From IMG/VR virus record IMGVR_UViG_3300027861_000056, positions 1-43,504 of that record: 43,504 nucleotides of DNA; one strand, 5' to 3'. The notes beneath the pieces were generated by a model, which worked only from the letters and a program-made list of their open reading frames with translations, did not search any database and had not been told where the DNA came from. This document shows, piece by piece, positions 1 through 8,533 of this stretch. The position numbers and the translations under genes are program-made. The stretch comes from a virus. Position 1 is the stretch's first letter. The number at the start of each line of letters is the position of its first letter.

Positions 1-1
1 A

Positions 2-613
2 GCCCCTCTTGATAAAATGATTGAATCAATTATTAGAAAATATGGATTATATAGAAAGGGTGAAACGTTTGAAGACCTTCACTCAGACACCCTTTCTTTC
101 CTAATCACAAAAGCTGATAAATTTGCAGCTTCTAAAGGTAAAAAGGCATACTCTTATTATGGGACAATATGTAAGAATTATATATTAGGGTTATTAATTA
201 ATGACACTAAGAGAGGTAAACAATTATATTCTTACGAGGATATGAGTAGTGAATTAGAAAAGAGAGAAGACTTTCAATACGAGTTGACTGATACTGAGTT
301 TACAATGGAGAAATTTATTAGTAAATTAATAGAAAGTGTTAGAGATGAGTTAAACGGTGATAGTGTAATTGGTAAGAAAAAATTAAATGAAAACGAAGAA
401 AAAGTTGGTTTTGGTTTAATTGATATTCTTAAAGACTGGGAAGTTACTTTAGACTCAATGAGTGGAGGTACAAAATTTAATAAAAACTCTTTTTTAGAGA
501 GTATGAGAAACTATACTGGTTTAAATACTAAAGACATTAGATTAGCCATGAAAAGGTATAAATCATTATACGGTATAATAAAATTAGATGGTTTAGAGAA
601 TGGTATTGATTAA
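2..613 (+). CDS. Probable phage late sigma factor (gp55-like), 5' end outside window
   Basis: The reading frame is already open at base 2. The first ATG (17) lies inside a frame reading A-P-L-D-K before it, so the N-terminus is probably cut by the window edge. Residues around HSDTLSFLITKADKF followed by KGKKAYSYYGTICKNYI resemble sigma-70 region 2 (core and -10 recognition helices) as found in the short late sigma factors of T4-like phages. No region 4 is visible in the roughly 200 residues, as in T4 gp55, which reads only a -10 element. The C-terminal half is charged and helical. The presence of a -33-less ATATTTAT motif before many virion genes here fits this role. The assignment is by motif memory and not by alignment; another small DNA-binding protein is possible. 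Confidence 0.6.
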   Translation, partial: APLDKMIESIIRKYGLYRKGETFEDLHSDTLSFLITKADKFAASKGKKAYSYYGTICKNYILGLLINDTKRGKQLYSYEDMSSELEKREDFQYELTDTEFTMEKFISKLIESVRDELNGDSVIGKKKLNENEEKVGFGLIDILKDWEVTLDSMSGGTKFNKNSFLESMRNYTGLNTKDIRLAMKRYKSLYGIIKLDGLENGID

Positions 614-628
614 AAACTATTTTTTTTG

Positions 629-636
629 ATATTTAT
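629..636 (+). promoter_or_regulatory. ATATTTAT late-type promoter motif
   Basis: GATATTTAT lies 14 nt before the ATG at 651, in the sense direction, after a T-rich run. It is one of a recurring set in this window and has no TTG at -33. The promoter role is inferred from recurrence and position. Confidence 0.4.
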
Positions 637-650
637 ATTAAAAGTGAATT

Positions 651-1040
651 ATGCCCCGTAAGAAAAAACAACAAATAAAGACAAATAATAATGATAGTCT
701 AGAAGGACTTCTACAAGAGACTTATAATGACGCATGTGCTAACATCTCAGATGCCCAAAAGAATATTAATATTATGGATAAATCAGCCGAACCAGAAGAT
801 GTCGATGATTTAACTAAAATAGCAAAAGGTAAAAACGACTCCCTTAAAATTAAGGAATCAGCAATTAAAATAAAATTAGAAATAGCAAAATTGCAAAGTG
901 ATATCATTAAACACAGTGGTAATGCTAGTGACGCTATTAATGAGAAAAGTGGTGGTAAAGTATCAATGAGTGATTTTAAAGCTGTCAGAAAAATGATTGA
1001 TGATGCAGCTAATGAAGATAATGTAGATGATATAGATTAA
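651..1040 (+). CDS. Hypothetical lysine-rich helical protein, head/tail region
   Basis: This 129-residue protein begins with a basic stretch (MPRKKKQQIK). A long helical, probably coiled-coil middle follows (about 40-95), then an acidic C-terminus ending NVDDID. No catalytic motif is visible. It follows the sigma-like gene behind an ATATTTAT motif and lies 4 nt before the next virion-type gene, so it is probably a late gene in the same unit. The size, central coiled coil and charge layout would also fit a terminase small subunit (gp16-like), but nothing in the sequence proves that and gp17 is 15 kb away. I do not recognise it securely. Confidence 0.8.
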   Translation: MPRKKKQQIKTNNNDSLEGLLQETYNDACANISDAQKNINIMDKSAEPEDVDDLTKIAKGKNDSLKIKESAIKIKLEIAKLQSDIIKHSGNASDAINEKSGGKVSMSDFKAVRKMIDDAANEDNVDDID

Positions 1041-1044
1041 TAAT

Positions 1045-2535
1045 ATGGCAACAATTGTAAACCAAAAAAATGAGGTATTTTCTAATATTACAGCACTAAA
1101 CGTAGTTAATGATGATGTACCTAAATTGCCAGAATTTAATTCAGAAGATACTATTAATAATGAAACAAACTCATCCGATTTTTTAGTAGGTTTAATTAAA
1201 GCTTTAGAAGGTGCTGAAAAATTAAAAGATATTGTAGTTGATACCATAGTTTATAAATTACCAGAAATTGAAAGTTTAATTAAGGAAGGACTTAAACAAG
1301 AACTAAAGGAATGTGTAGCTTGTAGTATTAACCCAGCAATACCAGACTGGTTTCAAAATGGGGGTTCTGGTGTTGTCATGAAAGTTACTGATATAGATTT
1401 CTTTGGTATGATGAAAACTAATCCAGATAGCGTAACGGGTGGACTTATTTATACCGATATAACTTCCGAGGTATATAGTAAAGATTTTAACACCTACCTC
1501 TATTACTCTATCCAAGCCCCAACAACACAAAACCCATGGGGTAACTCAATGATTGGTACGGACGTACTAGAAACAGAGTTTCAAGAAGTTGGGGTCAACA
1601 ACAATAACGTACTTAAGTTTACCACTAGTGCTGCTTACAGTAATAAAAAATTAACAGAATTCAATAATGATTTTATTGATACACTAACACTTTTCGGTGA
1701 ACCAAATAGTGTTGACTCCGCAACCTTCATAAGTTTAATACTTGAACAGCTATTCGGCTCTATTGGTTCAACATCAAGTTCATCATCAAGTTCATCATCA
1801 AGTTCATCATTGAGTAGTAGTACAACTAAATCCACTAAAGAAGTGAAGGATAAAGTGGAGATTGAAGAAATACTTGATTGTATTATTAATTCTGAAGATG
1901 ATAACATAACTGATAATTTCTTTGAGTTCGATAACCCAACATTAGGTAGACTAAGCCAAATAAGTAATGATAGAGCAAAGGGGATTAGAAGAATAGAATG
2001 TTGCGAGGATGTAGAAAATGGGATAAGTGAAAGATTAGCAATTGATGTTTACAACACAATTAAATCCGCAACAACTAAACAAGCAGAACTTGAAGCCGTA
2101 AGTAATGGTCTTAGTGATATTGCAGATAGCCAAGCAGACGGAACTATGAACCCAGAAGACAAAACAACGATTAAAAGTAATTTCTTCAAGGACATTATAA
2201 ATTCACTTGTTAGAATTGTTATGACTGTTATAATTTCACCAAAATTCATTACACTATTTGCGATAAACCACCAGATAATCTATGGTCAAGGTAGTAGTTA
2301 CTCTAACGCTAAAGATTTTATTTCTAAAAACAGAAAGTTAATGAAAGATATTTCTAAAGTTATTCTAAAAATAATATTAGAAATATTACTAAAAATAGCT
2401 TTATATCAACTTAGTTTAAAACTTGCACAAAAATTTGCCGCTGATGAAATAGAAAAAGGTAAACTTTATTTAAGTAGAATAACAAACGCTATTGGTGTTG
2501 ACCCAGAAATTTTGAAATTGATAGCAGAATTATAA
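1045..2535 (+). CDS. Putative virion structural protein with poly-serine linker
   Basis: This 496-residue protein has no enzyme motif. An N-terminal part of about 230 residues is separated by a nearly pure serine tract (about residues 242-257, made by a repeated 12-nt unit) from a C-terminal half. That half carries hydrophobic helical segments, about 385-410 (IVMTVIISPKFITLFAIN) and 430-460 (isoleucine/leucine-rich). The SPK-x-x-x-LFAIN region followed by repeated I/L helices resembles large baseplate or virion proteins of T4-like and jumbo phages. The start follows the upstream stop by 4 nt and the downstream gene starts after 12 nt, indicating an operon. The role (baseplate or tail component) is inferred from context. 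Confidence 0.8.
   Translation: MATIVNQKNEVFSNITALNVVNDDVPKLPEFNSEDTINNETNSSDFLVGLIKALEGAEKLKDIVVDTIVYKLPEIESLIKEGLKQELKECVACSINPAIPDWFQNGGSGVVMKVTDIDFFGMMKTNPDSVTGGLIYTDITSEVYSKDFNTYLYYSIQAPTTQNPWGNSMIGTDVLETEFQEVGVNNNNVLKFTTSAAYSNKKLTEFNNDFIDTLTLFGEPNSVDSATFISLILEQLFGSIGSTSSSSSSSSSSSSLSSSTTKSTKEVKDKVEIEEILDCIINSEDDNITDNFFEFDNPTLGRLSQISNDRAKGIRRIECCEDVENGISERLAIDVYNTIKSATTKQAELEAVSNGLSDIADSQADGTMNPEDKTTIKSNFFKDIINSLVRIVMTVIISPKFITLFAINHQIIYGQGSSYSNAKDFISKNRKLMKDISKVILKIILEILLKIALYQLSLKLAQKFAADEIEKGKLYLSRITNAIGVDPEILKLIAEL
1771..1812 (+). repeat. 12-nt tandem repeat encoding poly-serine
   Basis: The unit TCATCAAGTTCA is repeated about three times in frame, followed by further serine codons. 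It encodes a flexible serine linker inside the structural gene. Such tracts expand and contract by slippage, so length variation between relatives is expected. Confidence 0.8.
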
Positions 2536-2547
2536 AAAGATAAAAAT

Positions 2548-2991
2548 ATGTTAGATTGTAAACCAGATGAAAAAGGTGCAGACGTTGAGGCTGACTTAAC
2601 CTCAATGAGTAGTGTACTTAAAATAATATTAGCCGCTTTTAAAATTGGCGGTAAACCAAGTCCTTCTCTACCGCTACCGATTGGTGCAGCGGCAGCTTAT
2701 TTAAAACCAGGTATGAGTCCTAGAAATATAGCCGCAAGACAAATGGCTGCTGCTGAATCTATAGGTTTACCCATGGGTAATGTGTTTGCTGACGGACCAA
2801 ATAAAGACGCTCAAGCAATGTTATCAAATGCAAAAGAATTACACAATGAAATACAAAACAACATGTCTATTTCAGCTTATGGTCTCCCTGGCGCTTCACA
2901 ACATGTTGGAAGTGGTTCAGCTGGACCAATTCCAGTTGTTATTACATCGACAAATCCCGTACCGTATGAGATTAAAGGTAGTGCAAACTAG
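2548..2991 (+). CDS. Hypothetical virion protein, Gly/Pro/Ala-rich
   Basis: This 147-residue protein has a short acidic N-terminus (CKPDEKGADVEADL). A hydrophobic, proline- and alanine-rich middle follows (about 40-60, KPSPSLPLPIGAAAAY), then a glycine-rich C-terminus with PGASQHVGSGSAGPIP. There are no enzyme motifs or signal peptide. It lies 12 nt behind the preceding structural gene and just before a small coupled pair, so it is read as part of a late structural operon. The composition suggests a small structural or chaperone-like tail component. I do not recognise the family. Confidence 0.8.
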   Translation: MLDCKPDEKGADVEADLTSMSSVLKIILAAFKIGGKPSPSLPLPIGAAAAYLKPGMSPRNIAARQMAAAESIGLPMGNVFADGPNKDAQAMLSNAKELHNEIQNNMSISAYGLPGASQHVGSGSAGPIPVVITSTNPVPYEIKGSAN

Positions 2992-3012
2992 TACATTTTA
3001 AAAAACATAGTT

Positions 3013-3192
3013 ATGAATGAATATACAGATAAAACAAATAATGAAATACTTTCCGATATTAAACAAATGGAATTTGATTATAAATCCTTAAAATCTAAGA
3101 TACTTAAGGACTATGACGAACTTATAGCTATGGAAAAATCATTTGCTATAGCACATAAGATAATAAATGAAAGATTAAAAAGAAGTGAATGA
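3013..3192 (+). CDS. Small coiled-coil protein coupled to baseplate gene
   Basis: This 59-residue ORF starts MNEYTDKTNNEIL and is largely amphipathic helix (KQMEFDYKSLKSKILKDYDE), so it is a probable coiled coil. Its TGA stop overlaps the next ATG as ATGA, typical of translational coupling with the OB-fold baseplate gene at 3189. It lies in a run of same-strand structural genes, which makes a small virion or assembly-chaperone role plausible. There is no known family that I can name. Confidence 0.75.
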   Translation: MNEYTDKTNNEILSDIKQMEFDYKSLKSKILKDYDELIAMEKSFAIAHKIINERLKRSE

Positions 3193-4223
3193 GTTTAAAT
3201 GGTAAATTTTCAAGTGGAAAGGCTAGTAGTTTTAATAAATCTAGTCCATTTAAGACCTTTCAACTAGGTGTTGTCATAGCGGTAGGAAAAGTGCCCGTGA
3301 ATAAAGATGATAAAGGAGCTGCTAATAGAGATAGAAGATTTAATGCAGATACTCACGCTATTAGAGTTAGAATAGTTGGCTCTAAATACGATAATGCGTT
3401 AACAGATTCTGAATTACCAAATTGTTTACCATTTATGCCAAGACATATTAACTTTGTACCAAAAGTTAATGAAGTCGTTATGGTTATGGTTATGAGTGAA
3501 GATGAAAAGTTTGGGGATAGATGGTATACGGGACCAGTAATCTCATCAGATGATAAATTAAATAAAGATACTATCGATGGTACCGCAATGTCAAACATGG
3601 CAAATGGTATTACAGAATCAAGTGCAGACATTAGTTTTAATCCCTTAGCTAATGGTGTTTATGAGAATCCACAAAATGTAGTTCTTGAGGGTAGAGACAA
3701 TACCGATATAATTCAAAGAAGTGGTGAAGTACTTATAAGAGCTGGTAAGTTCGTCAAAAATAACCCATTACTGTTTAACGCTACAAATCCAGCTTACTTC
3801 CAATTAAAACATAATGTAATAATTAAAGGTGATTTATCACCAACAACAATAGATGAAACCGAGTACGGTTCAGTAAGTAATATAGTAGCCAATAAAATTA
3901 ACTTATTAACTTACGGAACACCCACAGCGAACAATGAAACATTTAGTCTAACCAATGTTAATAAAGATACAAAAATTGCTGATTATATTACTAATGATGA
4001 GTTACTTAAAATTATCAATACAGCACATCCAGCAGTATTTGGTGATACACTTGTTGAATATTTAAAGTTATTTAGAAATGCATTAATTCAACACGTACAT
4101 AATGGTAACGGTAATGAAGCAACTGATAGAACAGATAGGGGTACTTTGGCCGTTAACAATTTTATAAGTAAAGCTGAGGAATTAGAAAAAAAGATGTTAT
4201 CTGATAATATACGAATTAATTGA
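3189..4223 (+). CDS. OB-fold baseplate protein (gp5/gpV-like)
   Basis: This 344-residue protein starts with a disordered stretch of about 25 residues. Then come beta-rich strands with VRIVGSKYDN, CLPFMPRHINFVPKVNEVVMVMV and DRWYTGPVIS. This is the layout of the OB domain of phage spike/hub proteins, where the fluid is expressed as PKVGE-V-V...YIGPI. The C-terminal half holds VLEGRDNTDII and QLKHNVIIKGDL, consistent with repeating beta-prism elements. No lysozyme domain is seen, unlike T4 gp5. It overlaps the preceding small gene by an ATGA junction. The role as central spike or hub component of the baseplate is inferred from the fold pattern and from neighbours. Confidence 0.6.
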   Translation: MSLNGKFSSGKASSFNKSSPFKTFQLGVVIAVGKVPVNKDDKGAANRDRRFNADTHAIRVRIVGSKYDNALTDSELPNCLPFMPRHINFVPKVNEVVMVMVMSEDEKFGDRWYTGPVISSDDKLNKDTIDGTAMSNMANGITESSADISFNPLANGVYENPQNVVLEGRDNTDIIQRSGEVLIRAGKFVKNNPLLFNATNPAYFQLKHNVIIKGDLSPTTIDETEYGSVSNIVANKINLLTYGTPTANNETFSLTNVNKDTKIADYITNDELLKIINTAHPAVFGDTLVEYLKLFRNALIQHVHNGNGNEATDRTDRGTLAVNNFISKAEELEKKMLSDNIRIN

Positions 4224-4232
4224 TATTACCAG

Positions 4233-4240
4233 ATATTTAT
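4233..4240 (+). promoter_or_regulatory. ATATTTAT late-type promoter motif
   Basis: AGATATTTATTA lies 13 nt before the ATG at 4254, in the sense direction and between two structural genes. Confidence 0.4.
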
Positions 4241-4253
4241 TAATAAAGGTAAA

Positions 4254-5657
4254 ATGGTAGTACGTACATATTTTGATAGAAACACAACAATAATTCACCA
4301 AAGGAATACTAATGTAGGGTTAAACCCAATATTTGAATTGTATTATGGTGGTTCTGAAGCTGCTAATTCGTACACAAGACTATTGTTTCAATTTGACGAA
4401 ACCAAGTTAAAGGATTTATATACTGGTGGAACTTATACTGATTTAACTAAATTAACACATACACTTAGAATGACCAATACTGGTGCGCTTGATACTGAGT
4501 TACTTGGAACGAACACTTGTGCTGGAAAAGAAAGAGCTTGTTCATTCGACCTTATAGTCTTTCCCATAGACCAAGATTGGGATGAAGGTAATGGATATGA
4601 TTATGGTGATTGCACTTTTATTGGTGAGGGTTCACAATCGTTATGTCCAGCTAACTGGTTTGAGTCTGAAACAATTACACCTTGGTCTAATGGGGGTGGT
4701 GTTTATTCTGGCTCTCCAACCATATTAGCGACTCAACATTTCGAACAAGGTAATGAGAATATTGAAATTGATATTACCAACATAGTTAATGGTTACTTAA
4801 CGGGTGACACTAATTATGGTTTAGGTCTTGCATTTACACCAACACTAGAAGCTACTGAAACTACGAATCATCAATATGTTGGGTTCTTCACTAGACATAC
4901 ACAAACATTCTATGAACCACTTGTGGAGAGTATTTATAATTGTCATATAAAAGATGATAGAGCAGATTTTTATCTAGATAAGGATAATAAGCTTTATTTA
5001 TATGTTAATTTAGGTGGAACACCAACTAATTTAGACTCTAACCCTAGTGTGGTTATTACAGATGGTAATGGAGATATATTCTCAGCAATAACATCTAGTG
5101 CCGTTACTCATGTTACAAAGGGTATTTATTGCGTTGAATTAAACGTACCAACAACAACAAATAATGAAGATTGTATTCAATTTACAGATACATGGTCTGG
5201 AATAACTATTAATGGTGTCGTTAGACCAGATATTGAATTAGACTTTATTCTTAAGGATAGTTCTGGATATTATAATATAGGTGATAATGACACCCTTCCA
5301 AAGAAAGTTGGTTTAAGTGTTACTGGTATAAGAAGAGATGAGAGAATACATAGAGGTGATATAAGAAAGGTTATAGTGTCAGCTAGAATTCCATATACAA
5401 TTGAACAAAAACAAACAATAGATAAACTTAAATACCGTCTATATGTTAAAGAAGGTAGAAATGAATATACTGTTATTGACTTCCAAGACATAGAAATGGC
5501 AAATAATCATAATTATTTTCTTTTAGATAGTGAAAGTCTTGTGCCTGGTACGTATTACCTAGATGTTAAGGTTGAATCTAATTTAGAAGTAACAACACTT
5601 AAAGATATTCTAAGTTTTGATATAGTAAGTGAAAGTAACCTTAGAATTAGTCAATAA
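4254..5657 (+). CDS. Putative virion/appendage structural protein
   Basis: This 467-residue protein is beta-rich throughout and has no catalytic signature. The first 230 residues look like a jelly-roll or carbohydrate-binding type module (FELYYGGSE, RLLFQFDE, DIDITNIVNGYL, YGLGLAF). This is followed by at least two immunoglobulin-like or fibronectin-like modules (LYLYVNLGG, PSVVITDGNGD, VKVESNLEV). It has its own ATATTTAT motif 13 nt upstream. It is followed after 12 nt by a gene carrying a putative capsid-targeting leader. It could be a baseplate, neck or head-decoration protein; host-surface adhesion is possible but not demonstrable. Confidence 0.7.
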   Translation: MVVRTYFDRNTTIIHQRNTNVGLNPIFELYYGGSEAANSYTRLLFQFDETKLKDLYTGGTYTDLTKLTHTLRMTNTGALDTELLGTNTCAGKERACSFDLIVFPIDQDWDEGNGYDYGDCTFIGEGSQSLCPANWFESETITPWSNGGGVYSGSPTILATQHFEQGNENIEIDITNIVNGYLTGDTNYGLGLAFTPTLEATETTNHQYVGFFTRHTQTFYEPLVESIYNCHIKDDRADFYLDKDNKLYLYVNLGGTPTNLDSNPSVVITDGNGDIFSAITSSAVTHVTKGIYCVELNVPTTTNNEDCIQFTDTWSGITINGVVRPDIELDFILKDSSGYYNIGDNDTLPKKVGLSVTGIRRDERIHRGDIRKVIVSARIPYTIEQKQTIDKLKYRLYVKEGRNEYTVIDFQDIEMANNHNYFLLDSESLVPGTYYLDVKVESNLEVTTLKDILSFDIVSESNLRISQ

Positions 5658-5669
5658 AAATAAAATATT

Positions 5670-6038
5670 ATGAGAAGATTTGATAAAGATAAGAATATAG
5701 AAAAAGCTAATATATTAACTGAACAAAGATATATAGAATCCAAAGGATTATTAAAAGAAAATAGTGACACATATTTCGAATCACTTGCGGAAACCTTAGA
5801 TGCGGTTAGAGATAAGGCAACTAGTATGGGTTTAGAATTAGATGAAGAAGATATATGGGCACATTTTGGTACGGGTGGAATACCCTATGGTTCAACAAAA
5901 TCAGCAACGATACCTCTATTAAAAGATAATAACCCAATTTTAAATAAAAGGGGTAAGGTAGCAAATATGGCAATTCGTGTTTCGATATACAGAATGGATT
6001 CTGGTAGATATGAATTAACACAATATAAAACTTGGTAA
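5670..6038 (+). CDS. Virion protein with shared N-terminal leader, paralogue A
   Basis: This 122-residue protein starts with a 30-residue leader (MRRFDKDKNIEKANILTEQR, then YIESKGLLKE). The next gene carries almost the same leader at both DNA and protein level, while the two bodies are unrelated. The leader ends in L-K-E, which fits the (L/I)-x-E cleavage rule of T4 gp21-type prohead proteases. By analogy with T4 internal proteins, it may be a capsid-targeting sequence removed during maturation. The body contains EEDIWAHFGTGGIPYGSTKS and a beta-rich end. There is no recognised domain. It follows the structural gene by 12 nt. Confidence 0.75.
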   Translation: MRRFDKDKNIEKANILTEQRYIESKGLLKENSDTYFESLAETLDAVRDKATSMGLELDEEDIWAHFGTGGIPYGSTKSATIPLLKDNNPILNKRGKVANMAIRVSIYRMDSGRYELTQYKTW

Positions 6039-6148
6039 TAAGGTAATATAATATTATGAGAAGATTTGATAAAGATAAGAATATAGAAAAGGTTAATATA
6101 TTAACTGAACAAAGATATATAGAATCCAAAGGATTATTAAAAGAAGAT
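5670..6148 (+). repeat. Direct repeat of about 93 bp at the 5' ends of two adjacent genes
   Basis: Positions 5670-5762 and 6056-6148 are nearly identical; only two base differences are seen in the first 90. The similarity extends a few bases upstream across the AATATTATG start context. It stops sharply at the codon after L-K-E. The near identity at synonymous positions points to recent duplication or gene conversion of only the leader. Confidence 0.85.
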
Positions 6149-6397
6149 GTCACATCAGATAAAGAAATTGATTTAGCTAACTCAAATGATACAGATTATA
6201 ATATCTGTGATGATATGAGTAGTAACACTAAGGAAGAATTAATCGATTTACTTAATAATACTAAAATCACACCAGAAGATAGAGTTAAGATACAATCTTT
6301 ATTAGATGAATTAACAAGTACTAATAAAAGATTAAGCAATGACGGTGATAACGTAAATCTAATCCAACATAAGATTGGTTCAACACTCTGTAGATAA
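6056..6397 (+). CDS. Virion protein with shared N-terminal leader, paralogue B
   Basis: This 113-residue protein repeats the leader of the preceding gene with only one amino-acid change (A to V) before diverging at the L-K-E site. The rest is acidic and helical (DLANSNDTDYNICDDMSSN, then KEELIDLLNNTKITPEDRVK), with no known domain. A rho-independent terminator follows at 6437-6463, so this ends the rightward unit. It is likely an internal or head-associated protein if the leader is a capsid-targeting signal; that function is inferred. Confidence 0.75.
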   Translation: MRRFDKDKNIEKVNILTEQRYIESKGLLKEDVTSDKEIDLANSNDTDYNICDDMSSNTKEELIDLLNNTKITPEDRVKIQSLLDELTSTNKRLSNDGDNVNLIQHKIGSTLCR

Positions 6398-6436
6398 TCA
6401 CTAATTAAATAATAAGTTATACAGGTTAATTAAATT

Positions 6437-6463
6437 AATGGGGTTTGCGTTGCAAGTCCCATT
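6437..6463 (+). terminator. Rho-independent terminator after leader-paralogue genes
   Basis: AATGGG pairs with CCCATT, with an inner TTGC/GCAA stem, followed by a run of seven T. It ends the rightward structural operon. Confidence 0.8.
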
Positions 6464-6473
6464 TTTTTGTGAT

Positions 6474-6481
6474 ATATTTAT
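6474..6481 (+). promoter_or_regulatory. ATATTTAT late-type promoter motif for a tiny unit
   Basis: GATATATTTATA lies directly behind the 6437-6463 terminator and ahead of a small ORF that is itself followed by another terminator. It would make a separate short transcript. Confidence 0.35.
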
Positions 6482-6531
6482 AGTATACGAGTATAGAAAG
6501 ACTACAACAAGAACATGATGATACTATAGTA

Positions 6532-6663
6532 ATGGCCAAGACTGTTTTAAGTACCATTTTAAAGGATATTAAGGACATACCTAATGATACTGACCCAGGA
6601 AAAAAGATAAGGTCTAACAAGAAAGCTATTGGAGCTTTAAATCGTATGGTTAATCGTTTATAA
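6532..6663 (+). CDS. Small hypothetical protein in its own terminator-bounded unit
   Basis: The ATG at 6532 gives 43 residues (MAKTVLSTILKDIKDIPNDT then DPGKKIRSNKKAIGALNRMV...). The frame is open and protein-like back to 6484, with no ATG or GTG. An ATA at 6493, 11 nt behind the ATATTTAT motif, would add E-R-L-Q-Q-E-H-D-D. The stretch sits alone between two terminators and behind a putative promoter, which argues that it is expressed. It is basic and helical; function unknown. Confidence 0.4.
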   Translation: MAKTVLSTILKDIKDIPNDTDPGKKIRSNKKAIGALNRMVNRL

Positions 6664-6678
6664 AAGTATATAACACAA

Positions 6679-6705
6679 AAAAGCCCTCACTAAGTGAAGG
6701 CTTTT
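6679..6705. terminator. Bidirectional terminator between convergent units
   Basis: AAAAGCC and GGCTTTT flank an inner TCAC/GTGA stem with a TAA loop. There are A and T runs on both sides, so it can stop rightward transcription from the small unit and leftward transcription from the capsid gene. Confidence 0.8.
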
Positions 6706-6730
6706 AAGTTTATATAAGATTATATTTCTA

Positions 6731-8533
6731 TTATCTAAGTTCTGCAATGTTAAAAGTAGGTACTCCGTCAACTCTAACATGGCCGTAAAACCTGTTGTTG
6801 ACAACTTTCTTCGCATATCTTGTCATAATCCCCTTCACTGGTGCGAAGTTAAATGGATTGTACATTGTAGGCGTTAATTGCATTGGCACGTATGGTGCGT
6901 AGATATATCCTGTGTCTAATAAAGATTTACCTTTGTGACCGATAATCATAGAATATGACGGTGCATAAGGGTCTCTGTAAACTTGGTATCTTCCAGAAAG
7001 AGAACCAACTCTTTCAATTCCCATGTTATATTGGTCTTGCTCTGGAGCAGCATCAGATACGTGGAAGTATTCTAAGTCATCCATAACAGCTGAAATTTCA
7101 GAAGAAACTACGATGAAGTTTGCACCACCTCTTAGTGTACTTTTGTGAATTTGAGCAGAAACTTGATTCACTTTTGTGATTAAAGTTTGGTTCCAATCTT
7201 TTTGTGTATAAGGACTAGCAGCAGAAGAAGCTTTTCTCCATCCGTTATAATCCCATCTAAGAGTCCAAGCAGCAGCTTTTCTAATATCTCTAAGAATCTC
7301 TCTATCGATTTCAGCAGCAACTTGCTCAGAAAGCATAGCAGTTAATTCAGCTTCAGCATCAATGTTGTGGAATGCACTAACATCTTGCGCTAATTCTGGA
7401 GACCATGTAGCTCTTAATTTTCTTTCTTCAACAGCAACAACAACTTCGTCTAATTTGAAAGATACTTCTCCCATTTCAGTCTCAAGTTCTAATGAAGCAT
7501 ATTGCGTCCAAGATACAGAGAAGTCAGCTTGTGTATAAGCAGATTGTGTTGCATCCATAATTGCACCTACATAACCATCATAAGTCGCAGTACCACCATT
7601 AGCAGAAACTGGATGAGTTAAATCAAGTTCAATATATAAATCACCAGCAGCATCACAAATGTCATCATATTCAACAATACCTTTTCCGTATTTTTGAGTT
7701 ACAAGTCTCATTGGAACTTCAGCAGCAGCAGCAATAATAGTTTCACCATCTTGGTCTAATAACGCATTATCAGAAGTAGCTTTTAAAGAAGCTAAGAAAG
7801 CTTCAGTATCCATTTCGTTACCATCTGGTCCCGTTAATCTACCTTTATCTCTACCAGCACCAAAACCAGTTACTTTAATGATAGCACTTCTAAGAGAACC
7901 ATCAGTAGCAGTAGGTAAATCAGCTAATTCAGTAGCAACAGTAAATTGACCATCAGCACCTAACGTTTGTAACGCAAGAACTGGGTTAGTAAAAATAGTT
8001 ACAGTACCTTTAGAATTGTCAAACATACCATCATTGTAAAATAAATCATAAAGAGATTTAGCTTTCATTGAAGTTGCAGCACAGTTTCCAGCTACATCAA
8101 CGCAATCTGGTAAACCTTCAGCAGCCATAGATGTATGAGCAGAAAAAGTTCCACCATCAACATAAGGGTCACCAGCAGCTCCAGAACCATCAACTCTATT
8201 AGAAGTTTGAGGAACGAAGAAGAATAACTTCCCGATTGGCATATTCATAGCTTGTACTGATACGATATCATTAGCTAATAATTTACTGAATACTCTCCTT
8301 ACGATAGGGAATACTACAGTTTCGAAAGAACCAGAAGACGATGCATCTGTACTTTCAGTTAATAAAGAAGACGCTTGGTTCTCAAATAATTGAGCAACGT
8401 TTTCTTTAACGTGACCTTTAAGTCCTTCTAAGAACCCTAAAGAATCCCATTTTGTTTGGGTTTGTTTACGAATAGCCTTCATGTGGTTTAATCCGATGTT
8501 TCCAACTTGCCCAGAATTTAATAAATGTGACAT
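6731..8533 (-). CDS. gp23: Major capsid protein (gp23-like)
   Basis: This 600-residue protein has the T4-type major head protein layout. The N-terminal delta domain (about 1-60) ends in S-S-L-L-T-E followed by S-T-D. This is a canonical (L/I)-x-E prohead protease site at residues 60/61, close to the T4 site. The mature chain starts with SFETVVFPIVRRVFSKLLAN and GKLFFFVPQT, the conserved beginning of gp23 proteins, and later shows RGGANFIVVSSEISAVMDDL and DTGYIYAPYVPMQLTPT. It is longer than T4 gp23 (521), with extra sequence in the middle (about 120-330) that could be an inserted surface domain. It lies directly downstream of scaffold and protease in T4 order and ends at a bidirectional terminator. 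Confidence 0.95.
   Translation of the reverse strand: MSHLLNSGQVGNIGLNHMKAIRKQTQTKWDSLGFLEGLKGHVKENVAQLFENQASSLLTESTDASSSGSFETVVFPIVRRVFSKLLANDIVSVQAMNMPIGKLFFFVPQTSNRVDGSGAAGDPYVDGGTFSAHTSMAAEGLPDCVDVAGNCAATSMKAKSLYDLFYNDGMFDNSKGTVTIFTNPVLALQTLGADGQFTVATELADLPTATDGSLRSAIIKVTGFGAGRDKGRLTGPDGNEMDTEAFLASLKATSDNALLDQDGETIIAAAAEVPMRLVTQKYGKGIVEYDDICDAAGDLYIELDLTHPVSANGGTATYDGYVGAIMDATQSAYTQADFSVSWTQYASLELETEMGEVSFKLDEVVVAVEERKLRATWSPELAQDVSAFHNIDAEAELTAMLSEQVAAEIDREILRDIRKAAAWTLRWDYNGWRKASSAASPYTQKDWNQTLITKVNQVSAQIHKSTLRGGANFIVVSSEISAVMDDLEYFHVSDAAPEQDQYNMGIERVGSLSGRYQVYRDPYAPSYSMIIGHKGKSLLDTGYIYAPYVPMQLTPTMYNPFNFAPVKGIMTRYAKKVVNNRFYGHVRVDGVPTFNIAELR

Noticed and set aside
6473-6480. TATAAATA on the minus strand, identical to the T4 late promoter
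   Set aside because: It points leftward into a terminator and structural gene end. It is simply the complement of the sense ATATTTATA motif.
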